Below are positions 60,888 to 64,000 of a DNA stretch of 64,000 bases, piece by piece; position 1 is the stretch's first letter, and every line of letters starts with the position of its first letter. The notes under the pieces were generated by a model that made no database searches, was not told the origin of the DNA, and was given only the letters and a program-made list of their open reading frames with translations. The DNA is from Photobacterium piscicola (lineage in GTDB: Bacteria > Pseudomonadota > Gammaproteobacteria > Enterobacterales > Vibrionaceae): the NCBI RefSeq assembly GCF_900166965.1, contig NZ_FUZI01000004.1:124001-188000 (forward strand), in the 5' to 3' direction. The translations under genes and the position numbers were made by a program.

Positions 60888-61784
60888 ATGTCTACAGAGA
60901 GTACAGCAGTAACACGTATTGTTGCCATTGGCGGCGGTCACGGACTAGGTCGAGTATTATCATCATTATCTGATTATGGCTCACAGGTTACAGGCGTCGT
61001 CACTACAACAGATAACGGGGGCTCTACAGGTCGTATCCGTGCCTGCCAAGGTGGTATTGCATGGGGCGATATGCGTAATTGTATTAATCAATTAATTACT
61101 GAGCCGTCTATTGGTTCTATGATTTTTGAATACCGCTTCCGTGGTAATGGCGAACTTAATGGGCATAATTTAGGTAACTTAATGCTAACTGCATTAGATA
61201 ACCTTTGTATTCGTCCTCTTGATGCGATTAATTTAATTCGCGATATGCTCAAAGTTAAGCCTTTCATCATTCCAATGTCTGAACACCCTTCTGATTTAGC
61301 AGCTATTACCCATGACGGTCAAATCATTAATGGTGAAACCAGTGTTGATGAATTAGCTGAAATTCCCAAACGCCTCTACTTAGAACCCGCAGTACCTGCA
61401 ACAAAAGAAGCCGTAAATGCCATTATGGAAGCAGATATTATTCTATTAGGACCCGGCAGCTTTCTAACAAGTATTATGCCCGTATTACTACTGCGGGATA
61501 TCGAACAGGCTCTAAAAATCAGCACGGCTAAAATTGCTTTTATTACTAATATAGATAAAGAAAAAGGCCCAGCTGGAGAGATGAGCCTTAAAACGATGCT
61601 ACATTGGTGTGAACGCGCAATGGCAGGAAGAAAGATTGATACCATCATCACAGATGTACATCAACCACTACTCAATCCTAAGTATCAGCAGATGGTACTG
61701 GATTTAGCGTCAAATAATCATGAATGGCGTCATGATCGTAACAAATTAAAACATGCGGTTGATAGACTCATTGCTTCCCGCTAG
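60888..61784 (+). CDS. YvcK/CofD-like protein
   Basis: 298 aa from the ATG at 60888. VAIGGGHGLGRVLSSL (13-28), TDNGGSTGRIR, GDMRNCI, GNGELNGHNLGNLMLTAL and LLGPGSFLTSIMPVLL mark the CofD-like/YvcK family, which binds UDP-sugars and is needed for growth on gluconeogenic carbon and for cell shape in Bacillus; the gamma-proteobacterial role is not established. Its last 39 bp overlap the luxU 3' end on the other strand. Confidence 0.88.
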   Translation: MSTESTAVTRIVAIGGGHGLGRVLSSLSDYGSQVTGVVTTTDNGGSTGRIRACQGGIAWGDMRNCINQLITEPSIGSMIFEYRFRGNGELNGHNLGNLMLTALDNLCIRPLDAINLIRDMLKVKPFIIPMSEHPSDLAAITHDGQIINGETSVDELAEIPKRLYLEPAVPATKEAVNAIMEADIILLGPGSFLTSIMPVLLLRDIEQALKISTAKIAFITNIDKEKGPAGEMSLKTMLHWCERAMAGRKIDTIITDVHQPLLNPKYQQMVLDLASNNHEWRHDRNKLKHAVDRLIASR

Positions 61785-62105
61785 TTGTTTATATTCAATT
61801 GCCATTCCTGCGACCATTTGCCTAAATTGAGGTAAATGGTCAATCATCCAATCATCTTGACCTTGCCTAACACGGTATTCACATTCTTGTGCCATTAATG
61901 CTAAATCATCAGCACCAAAACTTGCGGCACTGCTTTTAATCGCATGGCTAATATCACCAATTTGATTTATTGAAGGTTGGCTTGACAGCTTTTGACAGTA
62001 CTGTTCAAGCTCATCACTAAAAACATTAAGCAAGATTGCGACCGTGTCTGCCCCGACTTCATCTGCTAATTTTTTTAATGTTTCTGCATTTATATTAATT
62101 GCCAT
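61746..62105 (-). CDS. luxU: Quorum-sensing phosphorelay protein LuxU
   Basis: 119 aa HPt protein. DISHAIKSSAASFGADDLA carries the phosphorylated His at ~54 (His58 in V. harveyi). Relays phosphate from LuxPQ/LuxN-type sensors to LuxO. Its ATG overlaps the luxO stop by one base (TAATG), so it is coupled. It overlaps the convergent YvcK-like gene. Confidence 0.95.
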   Translation of the reverse strand: MAININAETLKKLADEVGADTVAILLNVFSDELEQYCQKLSSQPSINQIGDISHAIKSSAASFGADDLALMAQECEYRVRQGQDDWMIDHLPQFRQMVAGMAIEYKQLAGSNESINRMF

Positions 62106-63589
62106 TAATCAATCTCCCGACTACCCGCCGTCTCTTGCCAAGTTTGTAATTTACGATAAATTGTTGATGGACTCACTTCTAATAACCCTGCAGCACGAGG
62201 AATATTTCCATCACAAGCATCAATAGCCCATTGAATAGCACGTTTTTCTACTATCCATAGAGGTTCAATTTTATCTTTTTGTATTTCGTCAACAAATGAT
62301 GTATTTGACGTATTTATCGTTGGTGTCAATGTCGTATTTATCGTTGGTGTCAATGTCGTATTTAGTTGTGGATAGACTGATTCGGGAGATGCAATTTCCG
62401 CACCAAAAATAGCATTAATCGGTGGCGGCACCATTTCTTTCGTTACTTCTTCAGCGGTATTTAGCACAACAATATTACGAATAATATTTTGTAGTTCACG
62501 CACATTTCCCGGCCAAGAATAAGATTCAAATAACTGCAATACTTCTTTAGAAAAACGGCTAAAATTCTTACCTTCTTCTAATGACATTAATCCTAATAAT
62601 GCATGAGCAATTTCAATAACATCATCACCACGATCACGTAATGGTGGTAAGGTGATCGGAATCACATGGAGTCGATAATAAAGGTCTTCTCGAAAACGAC
62701 CTTCTTGCACTTCTTGCCATGGATTTCTATTGGTCGCGCACACAAAACGAACATCAACATGGCATGTTTTAGATGAACCGACTTTTTGATAAGTGCCGGT
62801 TTGGATAAAACGCAATAATTTGCTTTGTAAATCCAAATCCATCTCACAAAGCTCATCTAACATTAAGGTGCCATTATGTGCTATCTCAACAGCTCCTTGA
62901 CGTTCAGTTGATGCCCCCGTAAAAGCACCTTTTACATGACCAAATAATTCACTTTCAATCAGTTCTTTAGGAATTGCGGCACAGTTTAAAGCAATAAACG
63001 GTTTATCATGACGTGGGCTTGCTGCATGGATAGCTTCAGCACAGACTTCTTTTCCCGTTCCACTTTCACCGGTTATAAATACTGTTGCTTTACTTGATGC
63101 CGCAGATTCAATAACGCGATAAACAGCTTGCATAGGTAAGCTATTACCAATGAAGCCTTGATATTGTGCGCCATCAGATTGTTTTGAGGGGGTATTAGAT
63201 AATGATTTAGTATTACCTTTAAATACATTATTGACCGTTATTCGTAACCGATCTGCCTCACAAGGCTTAATTAGAAAATCTTGAGCCCCCTGTCGAATCG
63301 CATCAACAGCAATATCGATAGAGCCATGAGCTGTCATAATAACAACAGGAATATTACCGTGATCTTGTCGAACTAACTGTAAGACTTCCATGCCAGTCAT
63401 ATCAGGTAAGCGAAGATCTAATAAGATTAAATCTGGAATAACACCTTTGATAAACTGCAATGCTTCTTCACCGGTACCCACAATACTTACATTGAGTCCG
63501 AGAGGATTTAAGTAAGATTTATATAAGGCAGCCACTGACGCGGTATCTTCAACCATTAATACTTGGCGTTGTCGTGTAATGCTTTCCAT
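62105..63589 (-). CDS. luxO: Quorum-sensing sigma-54 activator LuxO
   Basis: 494 aa from the ATG at 63589 with TTTGGAGGAGCG just upstream. Receiver domain (~10-125) with phospho-Asp 58 in [14 protein letters not shown] (Asp47 of the V. harveyi protein as first numbered from a later Met); AAA+ domain with [24 protein letters not shown] and [21 protein letters not shown]-terminal Fis-type HTH ([21 protein letters not shown]). At low cell density LuxO-P activates qrr genes with sigma-54. A Thr/Asn-rich linker (~415-435) contains an exact 8-residue duplication. Confidence 0.97.
   Translation of the reverse strand: MESITRQRQVLMVEDTASVAALYKSYLNPLGLNVSIVGTGEEALQFIKGVIPDLILLDLRLPDMTGMEVLQLVRQDHGNIPVVIMTAHGSIDIAVDAIRQGAQDFLIKPCEADRLRITVNNVFKGNTKSLSNTPSKQSDGAQYQGFIGNSLPMQAVYRVIESAASSKATVFITGESGTGKEVCAEAIHAASPRHDKPFIALNCAAIPKELIESELFGHVKGAFTGASTERQGAVEIAHNGTLMLDELCEMDLDLQSKLLRFIQTGTYQKVGSSKTCHVDVRFVCATNRNPWQEVQEGRFREDLYYRLHVIPITLPPLRDRGDDVIEIAHALLGLMSLEEGKNFSRFSKEVLQLFESYSWPGNVRELQNIIRNIVVLNTAEEVTKEMVPPPINAIFGAEIASPESVYPQLNTTLTPTINTTLTPTINTSNTSFVDEIQKDKIEPLWIVEKRAIQWAIDACDGNIPRAAGLLEVSPSTIYRKLQTWQETAGSREID
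62310..62364 (-). repeat. 24-bp tandem repeat in luxO linker
   Basis: Two exact copies (62310-62333, 62334-62357) plus a 7-bp third start. Encodes NTTLTPTI twice in the linker before the HTH. In frame. Confidence 0.92.
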
Positions 63590-63695
63590 CGCTCCTCCAA
63601 AAACGAACTCCTTAATCTAATTGTAATCAATACAATTGAAAGTGGGATCCTAATTTACTTTTTTTATATTATGCCAGATTCAATTGCAGAATGGT

Positions 63696-63708
63696 TTGCA
63701 TTTTGCGA
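63696..63708 (+). promoter_or_regulatory. Putative LuxO binding site for qrr
   Basis: TTGCATTTTGCGA matches the LuxO consensus TTGCA-N3-TGCAA at 9 of 10 specified positions. About 120 bp upstream of the qrr start, a usual enhancer distance. Confidence 0.6.
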
Positions 63709-63803
63709 ATACCATTCGTTTTATGCGCATCAATAATGAAAAATAAAGACACTCAATCACTAGAAACAGACAAAAAAAGCCGATAGATGCTATAAAAAAA
63801 AGT

Positions 63804-63819
63804 TGGCATGGGGTATGCA
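63804..63819 (+). promoter_or_regulatory. Sigma-54 promoter of qrr
   Basis: TGGCATGGGGTATGCA: GG at 63805-63806 and GC at 63817-63818 with the obligatory 10-nt spacing. Predicted start about 63830. Confidence 0.88.
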
Positions 63820-63829
63820 ACTATAACAA

Positions 63830-63932
63830 TGACTCTTATCTTAGGGGTCAACCTAGCCAACTGACGTTGTTGTGGATTCTTTCACTTAACAATGAAGCCA
63901 ACCGAACCTTTTTCTCGGCTGGCTTTTTTTTT
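63830..63932 (+). ncRNA. qrr1: Qrr quorum-regulatory small RNA
   Basis: The stretch GGTCAACCTAGCCAACTGAC followed by GTTGTT is the conserved Qrr pairing region; a 5' hairpin (GACTC/GGGGTC) and a Rho-independent terminator (AGCCAACCGA/TCGGCTGGCT, 63896-63924, then a T run) complete the four-stem layout. Hfq-dependent Qrr RNAs repress the luxR-type master regulator and activate low-density genes. Divergent from luxO, as qrr1 in vibrios. About 103 nt. Confidence 0.93.
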
Positions 63933-64000
63933 ATCTGCATATTTCAATAAATATACACTATTAGCTACAAGCAATTAACTGTTAGCAATAAATTGCTGCC

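Larger units (their letters stand above)
63590..64000. other. luxO-qrr intergenic region and window end
   Basis: Contains the luxO promoter, LuxO site, sigma-54 promoter and qrr. After the qrr terminator (63933-64000) only A+T-rich sequence with a short AGCAAT/ATTGCT inverted repeat near 63985 is seen. Confidence 0.6.

Overview
The window looks like a chromosome segment from a marine gamma-proteobacterium of the family Vibrionaceae, most probably Photobacterium. The evidence is the luxO-luxU pair with a divergent sigma-54-type Qrr small-RNA gene at the right end, the gene order of the housekeeping blocks (asmA-dcd-udk, apbC|metG, lrp-ftsK-lolA-rarA-serS next to trxB-cydDC-aat-bpt-infA|clpAS-cspD|icd-rluE-mnmA-hflD-purB), and an A+T-rich composition (roughly 40% G+C by eye). 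Genus assignment is inference; no rRNA is present to confirm it.

Layout. 1-14.1 kb: 5' end of a DcuB-type C4-dicarboxylate carrier with a perfect FNR box, then yhjD, asmA, dcd, udk and apbC on the minus strand, divergent metG, a cystine carrier (tcyP) followed by a CoA-disulfide-reductase-like flavoprotein, and a GltP/DctA-type symporter. 14.1-18.3 kb: an accessory islet with a higBA toxin-antitoxin module, a PIN_8-type putative nuclease with a repetitive coiled tail, an unknown gene with integron-cassette-like ends, several long palindromes and two diverged copies of an intergenic repeat. 18.3-22.0 kb: a maltose O-acetyltransferase-type enzyme, a DMT exporter and a periplasmic 5'-nucleotidase. 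22.5-46.7 kb: the conserved core block listed above. 47.1-50.3 kb: overlapping genes for an EAL and a GGDEF membrane protein (c-di-GMP turnover). 50.4-56.0 kb: the oppABCDF oligopeptide importer. 56.5-59.4 kb: a 53-aa small protein and moaA-moaC-moaD-moaE (no moaB) behind a probable Moco riboswitch. 59.8-64 kb: a 75-aa protein, a LON-domain protein, a YvcK/CofD-like protein and the luxO-luxU/qrr quorum-sensing locus.

How genes work together. TcyP brings in cystine and the adjacent flavoprotein could reduce the resulting disulfides; CydDC and TrxB serve thiol balance; LolA, AsmA and FtsK serve envelope and division; ClpS, Aat and Bpt form an N-degron pathway with ClpA within one neighbourhood; LuxO, activated through LuxU, drives qrr from the sigma-54 promoter. 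No complete new multi-gene system could be demonstrated; the best candidates for undescribed biology are the PIN_8 protein with its repeat tail, the cassette-like unknown gene, and the cystine/CoA-disulfide gene pair.
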